Of a DNA stretch of 64,000 bases, positions 26,383-35,692 are shown piece after piece (the first letter of the stretch is position 1; the number at the start of each line of letters is the position of its first letter). The stretch is from Paenibacillus hamazuiensis (lineage in GTDB: Bacteria; Bacillota; Bacilli; Paenibacillales; NBRC-103111). The stretch spans positions 2,294,001 through 2,358,000 of the forward strand of contig NZ_JALRMO010000001.1 of the NCBI RefSeq assembly GCF_023276405.1. Direction: 5' to 3'. Under the pieces are notes generated by a model that saw nothing but the letters and a program-made list of their open reading frames with translations, ran no database searches and was not told the DNA's origin. The translations under genes and the position numbers were made by a program.

Positions 26383-27658
26383 GAATCTCGCGTCGATTAT
26401 CGAAGACATCCGGGAAAGCGGCCTTTCCTTTGACAATGAGACGGCCTATGAAGCGCTATTGGAAGCGATCGGCGAAGCCAAATATGTGCTGCTTGGAGAG
26501 GCGTCGCACGGTACGTCCGAGTTTTACAAGGTGCGGGCGAAGCTGACACAGCGGCTGATCAAGGAAAAAGGCTTTTCGTTTATCGCTGTTGAGGGCGACT
26601 GGCCGCCATGCTACAGCGTCAACGGCTACATCAAACGCGAGGGGCCTTCGGCCGAGGCGGAGAGCGCGAAAGCGCTGCTCTCCGAACAATATCGGCGCTG
26701 GCCGGCTTGGATGTGGGCTAACGAAGAAATCGCCGCATTGGCCGAATGGCTGCGCGAGGAGAACTCGTCCCGGCCGGATGGTCGGAAAGTCGGTTTTTAC
26801 GGGCTTGACGTATACAGCTTGTGGGAATCGATGGACGAAATTATCCGTTACCTGGAGAAGGAAGGTTCGGAGGACCTTCAGAAAGCGAAGATGGCGTTCG
26901 AATGCTTCGAGCCGTACCGGCGCGACGAACAGTCGTACGGCATATCGGCGGCGTTTTTGCGAGATACGTGCGAAGAAGATGTGATCGGGCTGCTGAAGGC
27001 GATGCAGGATAAACGGAAGGCGGCTCAGCCGGGCGAGAAGGAGGATGCGCTCAGCGCCGAACTGAATGCGCTTGTCGCCGTCAATGCGGAGAAATATTAC
27101 CGTGCGATGGTGCAGGGCGGGCCGCAGTCGTGGAACGTACGCGACCGCCATATGGCGGAAGTGCTGGAGAAGCTGATGCAGTTTCACGGTCCGGATGCCA
27201 AAGCGATCGTCTGGGAACACAACACTCACGTTGGCGACGCGCGGTTCACGGACATGAAGGAAGACGGCATGGTCAATATCGGGCAGCTTGTCCGCGAAAA
27301 GTCCGACTCCGTCTTCATCGTCGGCTTCGGTACCTACCAAGGCACGGTGATAGCGGGTAAAGAATGGGGAGCACCGCATGAGGTCATAAATGTCCCCGAG
27401 TCGCAGCCCGGCAGTTGGGAAGATTTGATGCACCGTGCCGGCCAGGGCGACCGGCTCCTTTTGTTCACACGCGGCGCATCGAGTCCGATCTACCGGACCG
27501 TTCTCGGACATCGCGCGATCGGCGTGGTGTACCGTCCGGAGCATGAGAGATGGGGCAATTATGTGCCCACCTCGCTTTCTCAGCGCTACGACGCGTTTAT
27601 ATTTATCGACCGGACGCATGCGCTTAATCCTCTCGTTCGCGAAGCTCAGCCCGTTTAA
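26381..27658 (+). CDS. Erythromycin esterase-family protein
   Basis: 425 residues. GEASHGTSEF (about 39-48) holds the conserved Glu/His pair and WEHNTHVGDAR (about 278-288) the second His pair of the EreA/EreB superfamily, with FIAVEGDWPPCY in between. Characterised members hydrolyse macrolide lactones, but most chromosomal members have unknown substrates, so a resistance role is not assumed. There is no signal peptide. The start is GTG, with AAAGGGG upstream inside the inverted repeat. It lies between two paralogous secreted proteins on the same strand. Confidence 0.85.
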   Translation: MNLASIIEDIRESGLSFDNETAYEALLEAIGEAKYVLLGEASHGTSEFYKVRAKLTQRLIKEKGFSFIAVEGDWPPCYSVNGYIKREGPSAEAESAKALLSEQYRRWPAWMWANEEIAALAEWLREENSSRPDGRKVGFYGLDVYSLWESMDEIIRYLEKEGSEDLQKAKMAFECFEPYRRDEQSYGISAAFLRDTCEEDVIGLLKAMQDKRKAAQPGEKEDALSAELNALVAVNAEKYYRAMVQGGPQSWNVRDRHMAEVLEKLMQFHGPDAKAIVWEHNTHVGDARFTDMKEDGMVNIGQLVREKSDSVFIVGFGTYQGTVIAGKEWGAPHEVINVPESQPGSWEDLMHRAGQGDRLLLFTRGASSPIYRTVLGHRAIGVVYRPEHERWGNYVPTSLSQRYDAFIFIDRTHALNPLVREAQPV

Positions 27659-27707
27659 GGTTATCTCACTATCTAACTTCCGCTTTTGCCCAAAGGAGCA
27701 ATCAACG

Positions 27708-28397
27708 ATGAATCAGGATTTGATCAAAAAGCTGCGCATCCGGGAAGGCCAAGGTCACTTGGTCGTAGATGCGCCGGAAGGATACAGGCAGCAGCTCGGC
27801 GCACTGGGAGACGAAGCGGAGTTTCTGGCTTTTCCGGGCGATGCCCCGGCCATACGCGCGGCAGAGCGGCGCTACGGCTTCGTACAGTGGTTTGTCACGC
27901 AAAGCCGGCAGGTGAGAGAGCATATAGCGGATATGAAGTCATGTGCGAAAGAGGATGCGCTGCTGTGGATTTGCTATCCGAAACAAAGCTCGAAGGCGAG
28001 TTCGGATTTGAACCGCGATATTTTGTGGCAGATCGTATCGGACTATGGGCTGGAAGGGATCTCGCTTGTCTCGGTGGATAATACATGGTCGGCAATGCGC
28101 TTCCGTCCGGCTGACCAGGCCGGCTCGAAACGCAGAGACGAGCGGGGCAGTTCCGCCGCAGCGAAACCAAAAGAAGCCAAGGACCGGGTGATCGAAGTAC
28201 CGGAGGAGATCTCGCAGCGGCTCAAGGCACATCCGGCCGCGGCGGAAACATTCGGCAAGCTGTCGTATTCGCATAAAAAAGAATACGTGCAGTGGATAAC
28301 CGGGGCCAAAAAGGAAGAAACCCGGCTGCGCCGGCTTGAAAAAATGATCGACATGCTGGAGAAAGGGCTGAAAAGCCCTTCCGCCAAGGGAGAGTAA
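27708..28397 (+). CDS. DUF3052-like and YdeI/OmdA-like two-domain protein
   Basis: 229 residues. Residues 1-140 resemble DUF3052-type proteins (LWICYPKQSSKASSDLNRDI, SVDNTWSAMRF). Residues about 160-229 match the YdeI/OmpD-associated (OmdA) C-terminal pattern: IEVPEEISQRLKAHPAAAET then SYSHKKEYVQWITGAKKEET. The biochemical role is unknown. AAAGGAG lies eleven bases upstream of the ATG at 27708; the longer open frame upstream overlaps the previous gene. It follows the esterase-family gene by 49 bases, so cotranscription is likely. Confidence 0.78.
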   Translation: MNQDLIKKLRIREGQGHLVVDAPEGYRQQLGALGDEAEFLAFPGDAPAIRAAERRYGFVQWFVTQSRQVREHIADMKSCAKEDALLWICYPKQSSKASSDLNRDILWQIVSDYGLEGISLVSVDNTWSAMRFRPADQAGSKRRDERGSSAAAKPKEAKDRVIEVPEEISQRLKAHPAAAETFGKLSYSHKKEYVQWITGAKKEETRLRRLEKMIDMLEKGLKSPSAKGE

Positions 28398-28434
28398 AGC
28401 AACCTGCGTGCAATCAAAGGGGAAAAAATGACTC

Positions 28435-30267
28435 ATGAAAAACAAGTATAAAACGGCATTTGCGGCGCTCGCGATGCTTCTGCTATGTGCCGGGGCAGGG
28501 AATGCGGCGGCATCGGCCGCGGATTCGTCCGCGACGTCCGCCGCTCCGGCCGGGCGGGCTGCCGTAAACATGGAGAAAGATGACGCTGCCAAAATCAGTT
28601 TGTTTGTGCTTCTGTATCCCGGTGAAAAACGCGCGTTCGTCGGGTCCGAGAGCATTTCGCTGGACATTGCGCCCGAGGTCGTCGGCGATAAGCTGTATGT
28701 GCCAGCCAAATGGCTCGTTGAGCAACTCGGCAGCAAGGTCGAATGGGCTGCGCAGGAGCAGACGGTCAAGATGACGACGCCGAAAGCGTTTCTGGAATTC
28801 GACCTTGCCGGAAAAAAAATGTTCGTTAACGGCAAGGAAGACGACTTTGCCAAAGCCGCGCTTCTTCAAAACGAACGGCTGCTGGTCGATGCGGACTGGC
28901 TGTCCTCCTTCATCTCGTATAAACTGAATTACAATGAGGGACTTAAGCGCTACGAGCTGCTTTATATCAAATCGGGCTCCGTTTCGAACGGCTTTTACAA
29001 CGATGCGATGCCCAATGCAAGGCCTGTTGCCAAATTCGCCACCTCAAAAGATACATACCGGATCGGGGAGCCGATCCAATATGTCGATCTCAGCTACGAT
29101 CCGGACATGGACAACCTGACGGCGGACTGGACAGGCCGTGCGGATGCGATTTTCGAGCCGGGTGATTTTAAAATAAGCTTGGCGGTTACAGATAGTCACG
29201 GTAATGTAAGCGATACTTTTTCAAAGGTCATCACGATAACCGACGAACTATATTTGTCTCATTTCGATTATCAAATTTATTACGAGCCTGTCGGCACCTT
29301 CGTGAAATACGACGAACCGACGCTGCGCAAATATTTGCGCGGTATCCCTTCTCTGCCGAATGTCGTGAAACATCCGAAGGACCGGCCGCTGATCGTCAGC
29401 GACAGCCCGGAGACGTTTACGCAAAAAGGTTTCCTGTATCAAGAGAGAGTGAACGGCAAAGCGCGTTTATATGCCGACCATGTGAACGGGATGAACGAAA
29501 AGGTTCAGTTCGGCATTATCGTTCGCAACCCGAGCCCGGACAAGACGGTTACGATCAAAACGACGAATCAGGGCGAGGTATTCCCGTCGATTTACGCCAA
29601 CCTGATCGGCAACGAAGCTTCCGTGGAATTTTTGGAAAACGACAAGCAGCCGCAGACGATGGCGGTCGGTCCGATGCAGACGGTATATTATAAAAAAATG
29701 CCGGACTTTTATCCCGGGCAAGGCATGAACGTCATGTACGACGTGGAAACGGACGGAGAAGTGTATTTCTCGTTCGTAGCGATGGATGCCGGGGCCGATC
29801 TTACGAATGTGGGCCAATACCGGCAGCTGGAATATACGGGCAACGTGCGCGGCACATTCGGCTGGTCGGACGTCGAGTGGACGGTCGACGCGAAATCGTT
29901 CACCAAGCCGTCCAGCCTGACGATCGGAGACGGAACTTCGGATCCGTTCGTAACCGGCACGGACTTTTTTATGAAAAAGGACGCGCTGAATTTGGGCAAC
30001 TATGGTGTCGTTTATAAAATCCATATTCCCGAGCCGCGTAAAATGTCCGTCCTGCTGCTGCCGCGGGGCGGCGTGTTTAAAGGCCCGTTCAAAGTAAACG
30101 GCAAAATGGTGCTGGCACCGGCGTCGGGAGTCATGAGCGATTACGAAGGGTACACGATCCTCGCCCGGACGACGGGCGCCGAAAAGTCGCTCGATATCGA
30201 GTTTACTCCGGCGGCCGGTTCGGCATTTCCGGTCGATTTGATCTTTTACCCGCTTGACGACAAATAA
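28435..30267 (+). CDS. Secreted CuAO-N/stalk-domain protein with PKD-like domain (paralogue 2)
   Basis: 610 residues with a signal peptide (about 1-29). Its order is the same as the gene at 24517: CuAO-N/stalk-like domain (KLYVPAKWLVEQLGSKVEW, KAFLEFDLAGKKMFVNG), PKD-like domain (RPVAKFATSKDTYRIGEPI, GDFKISLAVTDSHGNVSDTF) and a beta-rich C-terminus (LLLPRGGVFKGPFKVNGKMV, FPVDLIFYPLDDK). The two share many identical stretches but clearly diverge, which points to an old duplication. The ATG is 37 bases after the DUF3052/OmdA-like gene. Function is unknown. Confidence 0.8.
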   Translation: MKNKYKTAFAALAMLLLCAGAGNAAASAADSSATSAAPAGRAAVNMEKDDAAKISLFVLLYPGEKRAFVGSESISLDIAPEVVGDKLYVPAKWLVEQLGSKVEWAAQEQTVKMTTPKAFLEFDLAGKKMFVNGKEDDFAKAALLQNERLLVDADWLSSFISYKLNYNEGLKRYELLYIKSGSVSNGFYNDAMPNARPVAKFATSKDTYRIGEPIQYVDLSYDPDMDNLTADWTGRADAIFEPGDFKISLAVTDSHGNVSDTFSKVITITDELYLSHFDYQIYYEPVGTFVKYDEPTLRKYLRGIPSLPNVVKHPKDRPLIVSDSPETFTQKGFLYQERVNGKARLYADHVNGMNEKVQFGIIVRNPSPDKTVTIKTTNQGEVFPSIYANLIGNEASVEFLENDKQPQTMAVGPMQTVYYKKMPDFYPGQGMNVMYDVETDGEVYFSFVAMDAGADLTNVGQYRQLEYTGNVRGTFGWSDVEWTVDAKSFTKPSSLTIGDGTSDPFVTGTDFFMKKDALNLGNYGVVYKIHIPEPRKMSVLLLPRGGVFKGPFKVNGKMVLAPASGVMSDYEGYTILARTTGAEKSLDIEFTPAAGSAFPVDLIFYPLDDK

Positions 30268-30327
30268 GCCGATTATGTTTTTTGTCGCCGGGACACGCTA
30301 TAGATAATACCGGACAGGAGGCTGGCG

Positions 30328-30561
30328 ATGAAAAACAAGGAGCAGCTGGAGCAGGAAATTTACGAAAAGCTGACGGAAGGCGAATGGTCCGCGATGGACC
30401 CGGAATTCAGCGCCCGCCATATGCTGAACCCGAAATACGAAGCGCGCGTGCAGGCGAGCGTGGATCCGATCGTCGAGGAAACGAAGCGCATCCGCAAGGT
30501 CGCTCGTGAAGTAGACGACCGTTACGATGAGTATATGTCCCGTGTGAAGGACGGCCAGTAA
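30328..30561 (+). CDS. Small charged helical protein, 77 residues
   Basis: Not recognised. MKNKEQLEQEIYEKLTEGEW... is highly charged and probably helical, with PEFSARHMLNPKYEARVQAS and a C-terminal EVDDRYDEYMSRVKDGQ. GGAGG lies nine bases upstream of the ATG. Soluble, without signal or membrane helix. Confidence 0.6.
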   Translation: MKNKEQLEQEIYEKLTEGEWSAMDPEFSARHMLNPKYEARVQASVDPIVEETKRIRKVAREVDDRYDEYMSRVKDGQ

Positions 30562-30663
30562 CGTCGGCCGTAACCGAAGTTTCCATGAAGTGGCGGCCGA
30601 GCCATTCAATTTTTCGGGCATCCTATCATCAAAAGAAAGCGATGGATGAGGGGTGATCCGGAT

Positions 30664-30774
30664 ATGAAGGTGCGAGGCGACGATAATTCCTCCCATGGCA
30701 TCTTTTTGGGAGTCATATCGCTTTTGGCGTTAATCGCCTTTGTCGTTACCGCATATATGACGACTCAGTCTTAA
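30664..30774 (+). CDS. 36-residue single-pass membrane micropeptide
   Basis: Starts MKVRGDDNSSHG and continues with one hydrophobic helix (IFLGVISLLALIAFVVTAY) and a short polar tail. GAGGGGTGA about nine bases upstream of the ATG and a terminator right after the stop support expression. It has no recognised family. It is likely an N-in or N-out single-span membrane peptide. Confidence 0.6.
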   Translation: MKVRGDDNSSHGIFLGVISLLALIAFVVTAYMTTQS

Positions 30775-30787
30775 TCGCAGTACTGGG

Positions 30788-30818
30788 AAGCCCGGCCATC
30801 ATCAAAGCCGGGCTTGTT
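30788..30818 (+). terminator. Terminator after the 36-residue gene
   Basis: AAGCCCGGC (30788-30796) pairs with GCCGGGCTT (30807-30815), then GTTTCCTTTT. It overlaps the last codons of ecsB on the other strand. Confidence 0.65.
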
Positions 30819-32052
30819 TCCTTTTCACAAATGCCCGCAGACGGCCGGCAGCAAAAAGAATAGCTCCGCAGGCGGCAAGCGCTATGGCGAACCACGCGGG
30901 GCGGGAGACGGTGGCGAGAAGCGGGACTGCCAGCAGCATCGCCGCCGAGACATGGACGGATCGGACGACGCCGGCTGCTGCGGCGGTCCGCTGCCCCTCC
31001 GTCAGCGGGTAGACGAACATCCAATCGCTGTACACATGATATTGTTTAAGAGCGTGGAGCTGAAGGCCCAGCATATAGACGAACAGTACGTAAACGGCCG
31101 CTTTGATGCCGTCCCCGGAAATCCAGGCGATGAGCAGAACGCCGAGGACGGTTAAACGGACCGTGATGCCGAACAACTCCGAGCGGGACCAGGTGAGCGC
31201 GTACAGGTATCGGAAAGGATTGTTACGTCCCGACCTGCCGGACGCGAATACGCGGGCGAACCAAGGAGCGAGCTTGTTGGTCGATGCGGGCGGCTGCTCG
31301 CGGGGCACGTCGACAAAAACGCCGATAAACGAAAAATATTTCGACCGGTGCGACTGCTCGAGCCGGATCAAATGCTCCCAATGAACCGAATGAGCGGGAG
31401 GGAGGCGCAGCGCCAGCGAGTAGGAGATGCCGACGATACCGATCAACAGCAGGGACCAGGCCGGCCCGCCGGCCGCCACCGCGTAAAGCAAGCCGGCGGT
31501 CATCGGCCAGCGAAGTGCCTCGAACCGGAGACGGTGGCTTTTTTCGCGAAATTGCCGGATTTTCCAGCTGAACAACAGTTGAAGCCCTTTCAAAAGCAGC
31601 AGTTCGCCGTAAATGACCGCCATTTCATAAGGCATATGCCCGGCCCCGGCTTTCGTTCTGAACATCGGCCACAGCAGGAGCCAAACGGCGCCGATCAGCA
31701 CGGACTGCGTGACGAAGGCGGAACGGAGGCAGCTGCTAAAATAACCGTCCATCCGGGCCTCCAGCGGCAGCAGAAAGGCGAGGTCGGCCTGACGCAAAAA
31801 CGTCCGGACCGGACTGATCGCAATAAACGGCGTAAACGCCAGCGTGAAAGCCCAAACCGCCGTTTGACCCGGCGGTATTTGTTTGACCCACTCGGAATAA
31901 GCATAAAGGCCGACGATCGCAAAAATCGTAAAGCCGAGCATGCCGCTGGCCATCACATAACGCAGATAAGGAACGATCTCCCGCCAGAAACGGGCGGATC
32001 TTTCGGCTCTCAGCCGTTTTGCCACAAACGATGAAATAGACATTCGGATCAC
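30802..32052 (-). CDS. ecsB: ABC transporter permease EcsB
   Basis: 416-residue polytopic membrane protein with about eight or more hydrophobic segments (YVMASGMLGFTIFAIVGLYA, PFIAISPVRTFLRQADLAFL). The segment on leaving lengths near 400 and the pairing with an EcsA-type ATPase identify EcsB. In Bacillus the Ecs transporter affects protein secretion, regulated intramembrane proteolysis and competence. Its start overlaps the ecsA stop by four bases, so translation is coupled. EcsC is not next to it. Confidence 0.85.
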   Translation of the reverse strand: MIRMSISSFVAKRLRAERSARFWREIVPYLRYVMASGMLGFTIFAIVGLYAYSEWVKQIPPGQTAVWAFTLAFTPFIAISPVRTFLRQADLAFLLPLEARMDGYFSSCLRSAFVTQSVLIGAVWLLLWPMFRTKAGAGHMPYEMAVIYGELLLLKGLQLLFSWKIRQFREKSHRLRFEALRWPMTAGLLYAVAAGGPAWSLLLIGIVGISYSLALRLPPAHSVHWEHLIRLEQSHRSKYFSFIGVFVDVPREQPPASTNKLAPWFARVFASGRSGRNNPFRYLYALTWSRSELFGITVRLTVLGVLLIAWISGDGIKAAVYVLFVYMLGLQLHALKQYHVYSDWMFVYPLTEGQRTAAAAGVVRSVHVSAAMLLAVPLLATVSRPAWFAIALAACGAILFAAGRLRAFVKRKQARL

Positions 32053-32786
32053 GGTCCTTTGACCATATCGTAAAATAAATCGTCGAGCGGCGCATCCGGC
32101 TTGCCGGCTTGCCTTCTTAACGATTGCAGGTCTCCTCCGGCAATCACTTTGCCGTCATGCAGCACGACGAACCGGTCGCAATATTTTTCAATCGTCGAGA
32201 GGATGTGGGAGCTCAGCAAAATGCCGGCCCCTTCGGCTTTGCGCTCCACCAGCATATCCAGCAGCGAGCGGATGCCGAGCGGGTCAAGGCCGAGAAAAGG
32301 CTCGTCGATGACATACAAATCCGGCCGGACGAGGAATGAGCTCATGATCATCACCTTTTGCCGCATCCCTTTCGACAAATGGCCCGGCAGCAATCCCAGC
32401 TTGTCCCTCATCCGGAATTGTTCGGCGAGCTCCCACATTCGCAGTTCGTAAACGGCGTCGTCAAGTCCGTAAGCCATTGCGGCAAAACGCAGGTGCTCCT
32501 CCACCGTCAGCTCATCGTAAAGCAACGGATTTTCCGGCACGTACGTGTAGGCGGAGCGGTACTGATGCGGGTCTTCCCGCAGCGTACGGCCTTTGACGCG
32601 GATCACGCCCTTATGCGGCTGCAGCACGCCGAGCACATGTTTGATCGTCGTGCTTTTACCGGCGCCGTTCAGGCCGATCATGCCGATCATTTCTCCTGGA
32701 CCGACATCAAACGATACGTTATGCAGTACAGGCCTTGTGAGGCTGTACCCGCCTGTGATTCCGTCCACCTGCAAAATCTGGTTCAT
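32049..32786 (-). CDS. ecsA: ABC transporter ATP-binding protein EcsA
   Basis: 245 residues. Walker A is GLNGAGKST, the signature is LSKGMRQKVMI (Ser-Lys-Gly in place of SGGQ, as in EcsA), Walker B is LYVIDEPFLGLDPLG and the H-loop is LLSSHILSTIE. The length matches EcsA. It precedes ecsB with a four-base overlap. AAAGGAAG-like sequence lies ahead of the ATG at 32786. The substrate of Ecs is not settled in the literature. Confidence 0.88.
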   Translation of the reverse strand: MNQILQVDGITGGYSLTRPVLHNVSFDVGPGEMIGMIGLNGAGKSTTIKHVLGVLQPHKGVIRVKGRTLREDPHQYRSAYTYVPENPLLYDELTVEEHLRFAAMAYGLDDAVYELRMWELAEQFRMRDKLGLLPGHLSKGMRQKVMIMSSFLVRPDLYVIDEPFLGLDPLGIRSLLDMLVERKAEGAGILLSSHILSTIEKYCDRFVVLHDGKVIAGGDLQSLRRQAGKPDAPLDDLFYDMVKGP

Positions 32787-32813
32787 GCCGCACTTCCTTT
32801 CGGGAGGATGGCA

Positions 32814-33827
32814 TTACCACCCTCGCGTATATTGTTTCGGAGCAGCAAGCTCGTGGCCCAGCGCTTTGGCGGCCAGGCGCGGCCAATACGGCTCGCGAAG
32901 CAGCTCGCGGGCCAAAAATACGAGATCGGCGCGGCCGCCCGCGACGATCTCTTCGGCGTGTGCCGGTTCGGTGATAAGACCGACCGCGCCCGTCAGTATG
33001 CCGGCTTGTCGTTTAATCGCCTCGGCATAAGGAACCTGGTAACCCGGATATGCAGTTATCGGGTAGTTCACGACCGATCCGGAGCTGCAGTCGACGAGAT
33101 CGACGCCTTGATCTTTCATTTTTCGCGCATACTCTACGTACTGCTCTATAGAGTTGCCTTCCGGATGGTATTCGTTAGCCGATATGCGGACAAATAGCGG
33201 TCCGTCCCAAATCCGCCGGATTCCGTCAACAATCTCGCGCAGGAAGCGGTATCTGCGCTCCGCATCTCCGCCGTACCCGTCATCCCGATGATTGGCGAGA
33301 GGGGAGAGGAACTGGTTGATCAAATAACCGTGAGCCGCATGAATTTCAATGACATCGAACCCGGCTTGCTTGGCTCTGGCTGCGGCAGACACGAAGGCGT
33401 GAACGGTTTCCGCCACTTGGTCGGCCGAAAGGGCTTCCGGCATTTTGGACGTCTCCGAAAACGGAACGGCCGACGGTGCGGCAATCGGGCCGCTTACCTG
33501 CGATTTGCGGCCGGCGTGGGCGATCTGGATGCCGATTTTCGCATCCTGCTCATGCACAAGCCTGACCAATTCGGCCAGACCCTCGACATGCTCATCGCTC
33601 CAAATGCCTAGATCCTGTTCGGAAATGCGTCCCTGCGGCGTAACGGCGGTCGCTTCGACGATAATGAGGCCGACTTGTCCGACCGCTCTGCTCGTATAAT
33701 GCGTCTTATGCCAATTGGTCACTTTGCCGTCTTTTTTTTCGCAAGAGTACATGCACATGGGGGACATAACGATGCGGTTTTTCAACGTCATCTCCTTGAT
33801 GGTCAGCGGGTTAAACAGATGTGCCAT
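32814..33827 (-). CDS. namA: NADPH dehydrogenase NamA (YqjM-type Old Yellow Enzyme)
   Basis: 337 residues, the length of B. subtilis YqjM (338). [15 protein letters not shown] carries the Cys and Tyr that touch the FMN in thermophilic-like OYEs. [31 protein letters not shown] (substrate His pair) and RISANEY are present. The C-terminal TRGW provides the arginine that reaches into the neighbouring subunit in YqjM. The enzyme reduces enones and nitro compounds. It is a second OYE in this window and belongs to a different subclass from the one at 17723. Confidence 0.93.
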   Translation of the reverse strand: MAHLFNPLTIKEMTLKNRIVMSPMCMYSCEKKDGKVTNWHKTHYTSRAVGQVGLIIVEATAVTPQGRISEQDLGIWSDEHVEGLAELVRLVHEQDAKIGIQIAHAGRKSQVSGPIAAPSAVPFSETSKMPEALSADQVAETVHAFVSAAARAKQAGFDVIEIHAAHGYLINQFLSPLANHRDDGYGGDAERRYRFLREIVDGIRRIWDGPLFVRISANEYHPEGNSIEQYVEYARKMKDQGVDLVDCSSGSVVNYPITAYPGYQVPYAEAIKRQAGILTGAVGLITEPAHAEEIVAGGRADLVFLARELLREPYWPRLAAKALGHELAAPKQYTRGW

Positions 33828-33953
33828 GTGATCACGTCCTATCCGTTTTTTGTAATAGCAAGGCTAAAGTTATATTTTACCATGGTTGCGGCCGATGAAC
33901 AAAAGAGAACCCCGAAGCAGTAAGTGACTGCCGCGGGGTTGGCCGACTGAGCG

Positions 33954-34832
33954 TTATAATCCGGCAGGAATTTGCAGAAGCTCGGGGATGGTGACAAGCT
34001 TGATGCCCCTTGCCTGAAGCCGCTCGATGATCGTCGGCAGCGCCTTGACCGTGCCGCTCAAATCTTCTCCGGTGCCTCCGGCTCCGTGCTGCAGCACGAT
34101 CGATCCGGGATTGACGTGGCTGAGCACGTTTGTGGCTACTTGATCGGCGTTTAATCCTTTCCAGTCGAGCGAATCGACGTTCCAATTGATCACGTGGTAT
34201 TGCTGGCTCGCCAGCCACTTGATCTGGTCTTCGTCGATATTCCCGTAAGGGGGGCGAAACAGCCTCGTGTGAATACCGGTGATATTTGCTAAAATATCCC
34301 CGGTACGCTTCACCTGATCGTGAAACACGTCATCCGACATTTTCGGCAAATTCGGATGATCGTAGGAGTGATTGCCCAGAACGTGCCCTTCGGCCGCGAT
34401 TCGCCGAACGATGTCCGGATGAGCCTCGGCCCGGTTCCCTACGACAAAGAAGGTTGCGCGTACGCCGTATGCTTTCAAAACATCAAGCACCTGCGGCGTA
34501 AATTCGTTGTCCGGCACGTCGTCGAACGTTAAGGCAACCTCGCGCAGCGATGCCGGGCCGTTAAACAAAAACGTGCTCTTATACTTTTGATGCAAATCGG
34601 CAAGGGAGAGCGGTTGCGGCTGCCGGTGCACCTGTTCGGCACCTGCTTTCAATCGGGGCGTTTCGGTTGCATTCAGCTTCCGATTGTCCCCTGCCGACTG
34701 GGCGGTATAGGAACCCGTCCCCCGGCCGCCGGAATTGGTGTTGTCGCCGCCTTGCGCTGCGTTTTGTCCCGCCTGGCTGCAGCCGGCTAAGGAAAAAAGA
34801 GCTGCAGCAAGAAGCAGATTCTTTAGTTTCAT
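33954..34832 (-). CDS. Polysaccharide deacetylase lipoprotein
   Basis: 292 residues with lipobox LAGC at about 15-18, then a Gly/Asn/Ser-rich linker. The NodB domain starts near residue 100. Motif 1 is ALTFDDVPDNEF, where Val replaces the usual Gly of TFDDGP. Motif 2 is LGNHSYDHPNL with both metal histidines, motif 3 is FRPPYGNIDEDQ and motif 5 is IVLQHGAGGTG. It probably removes N-acetyl groups from peptidoglycan or chitin-like chains outside the membrane. The gene is monocistronic by spacing. Confidence 0.85.
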   Translation of the reverse strand: MKLKNLLLAAALFSLAGCSQAGQNAAQGGDNTNSGGRGTGSYTAQSAGDNRKLNATETPRLKAGAEQVHRQPQPLSLADLHQKYKSTFLFNGPASLREVALTFDDVPDNEFTPQVLDVLKAYGVRATFFVVGNRAEAHPDIVRRIAAEGHVLGNHSYDHPNLPKMSDDVFHDQVKRTGDILANITGIHTRLFRPPYGNIDEDQIKWLASQQYHVINWNVDSLDWKGLNADQVATNVLSHVNPGSIVLQHGAGGTGEDLSGTVKALPTIIERLQARGIKLVTIPELLQIPAGL

Positions 34833-34918
34833 CGTCTCAACCTCCGGGAACTTTGGAATTCTTCCCTTAATGTGCGGCTAGACGCGATATTTTATCCATA
34901 TATGGAAGCCGGGCGCGA

Positions 34919-34950
34919 CAAAAAAAGATGCGGGTCTTTCCCGCATCCTT
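34919..34950 (-). terminator. Terminator of uridine kinase gene
   Basis: On the minus strand GGATGCGGG and CCCGCATC pair around a small loop, followed by TTTTTTT. Confidence 0.85.
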
Positions 34951-34957
34951 GGTTCCA

Positions 34958-35581
34958 TCAGCGCTGGCCTACGCCGTTTATGTATTTTTCCGTCCAGATC
35001 GTCAGCAAGCTGATGCCGACCTCGTTGTGAGCGCCTTCGGGGATAATGATATCCGCGTATTTTTTGGACGGCTCGATGAAAGCGTCATGCATCGGCTTGA
35101 CGGTGGACAAATATTGATCATGTATCGATTGGATCGTGCGGCCCCGCTCATGGATATCCCGGACTACGCGGCGCAAAATGCGCACATCCGGATCGGTATC
35201 CACGAATACTTTGATGTCGAATATTTCGCGCAGCGCCGGATTGGACAAGACGTGCAGCCCCTCGACTATGACGATAGGCTTGATGTCAATCTCCACCGTT
35301 TCGGAAGATCTGGCATGGTTCGCGAAGTCGTACAGCGGAGAACGTACTTTATGGCCTAGTTTCAGCTGATTAAGATGCTTGAGCAGAAGATCGTCGTCAA
35401 AGGCGAGCGGATGGTCGTAATTGATCAGCTCGCGCTCCGCGAAGGGCAGATCGGAGTGATCGAGGTAGTAGTTATCCTGGGAAATCAGATTGACGTTTTG
35501 CTTGCCCAGCTTATCTATGACGGAGTGGGCTACCGACGTTTTCCCCGAGCCGGTTCCGCCGGCAATACCGATGATCAGCAT
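34958..35581 (-). CDS. udk: Uridine kinase
   Basis: 207 residues. The P-loop is GIAGGTGSGKTSVA at about residues 4-17; NLISQDNYYLDHSDLPFAER and NYDHPLAFDDDLL bind the nucleoside; RRVVRDIHERGRT is the conserved arginine-rich segment. It phosphorylates uridine and cytidine in pyrimidine salvage. The ATG at 35581 has GGGAGG upstream; an earlier TTG at 35602 would overlap that ribosome site. A uracil permease gene lies about 13 kb away, not in the same operon. Confidence 0.93.
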   Translation of the reverse strand: MLIIGIAGGTGSGKTSVAHSVIDKLGKQNVNLISQDNYYLDHSDLPFAERELINYDHPLAFDDDLLLKHLNQLKLGHKVRSPLYDFANHARSSETVEIDIKPIVIVEGLHVLSNPALREIFDIKVFVDTDPDVRILRRVVRDIHERGRTIQSIHDQYLSTVKPMHDAFIEPSKKYADIIIPEGAHNEVGISLLTIWTEKYINGVGQR

Positions 35582-35643
35582 GATAGATGAAGAGCCTCCC
35601 AATATATAAAGTCGGTTTATGTCGATTCGATTATTTTACCACA

Positions 35644-35683
35644 AAATAAAAGCCTTAGAAACGTCGCGGCTTCTAAGGCTTCG
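35644..35683 (-). terminator. Terminator of the 64-residue protein gene
   Basis: On the minus strand AAGCCTTAGAA and TTTCTAAGGCTT pair, followed by TTATTTT. Confidence 0.8.
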
Positions 35684-35692
35684 GGAGGGCGC

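Noticed and set aside
26381-27658. Macrolide resistance gene
   Set aside because: Family membership alone does not show macrolide hydrolysis; most chromosomal members have other or unknown roles.
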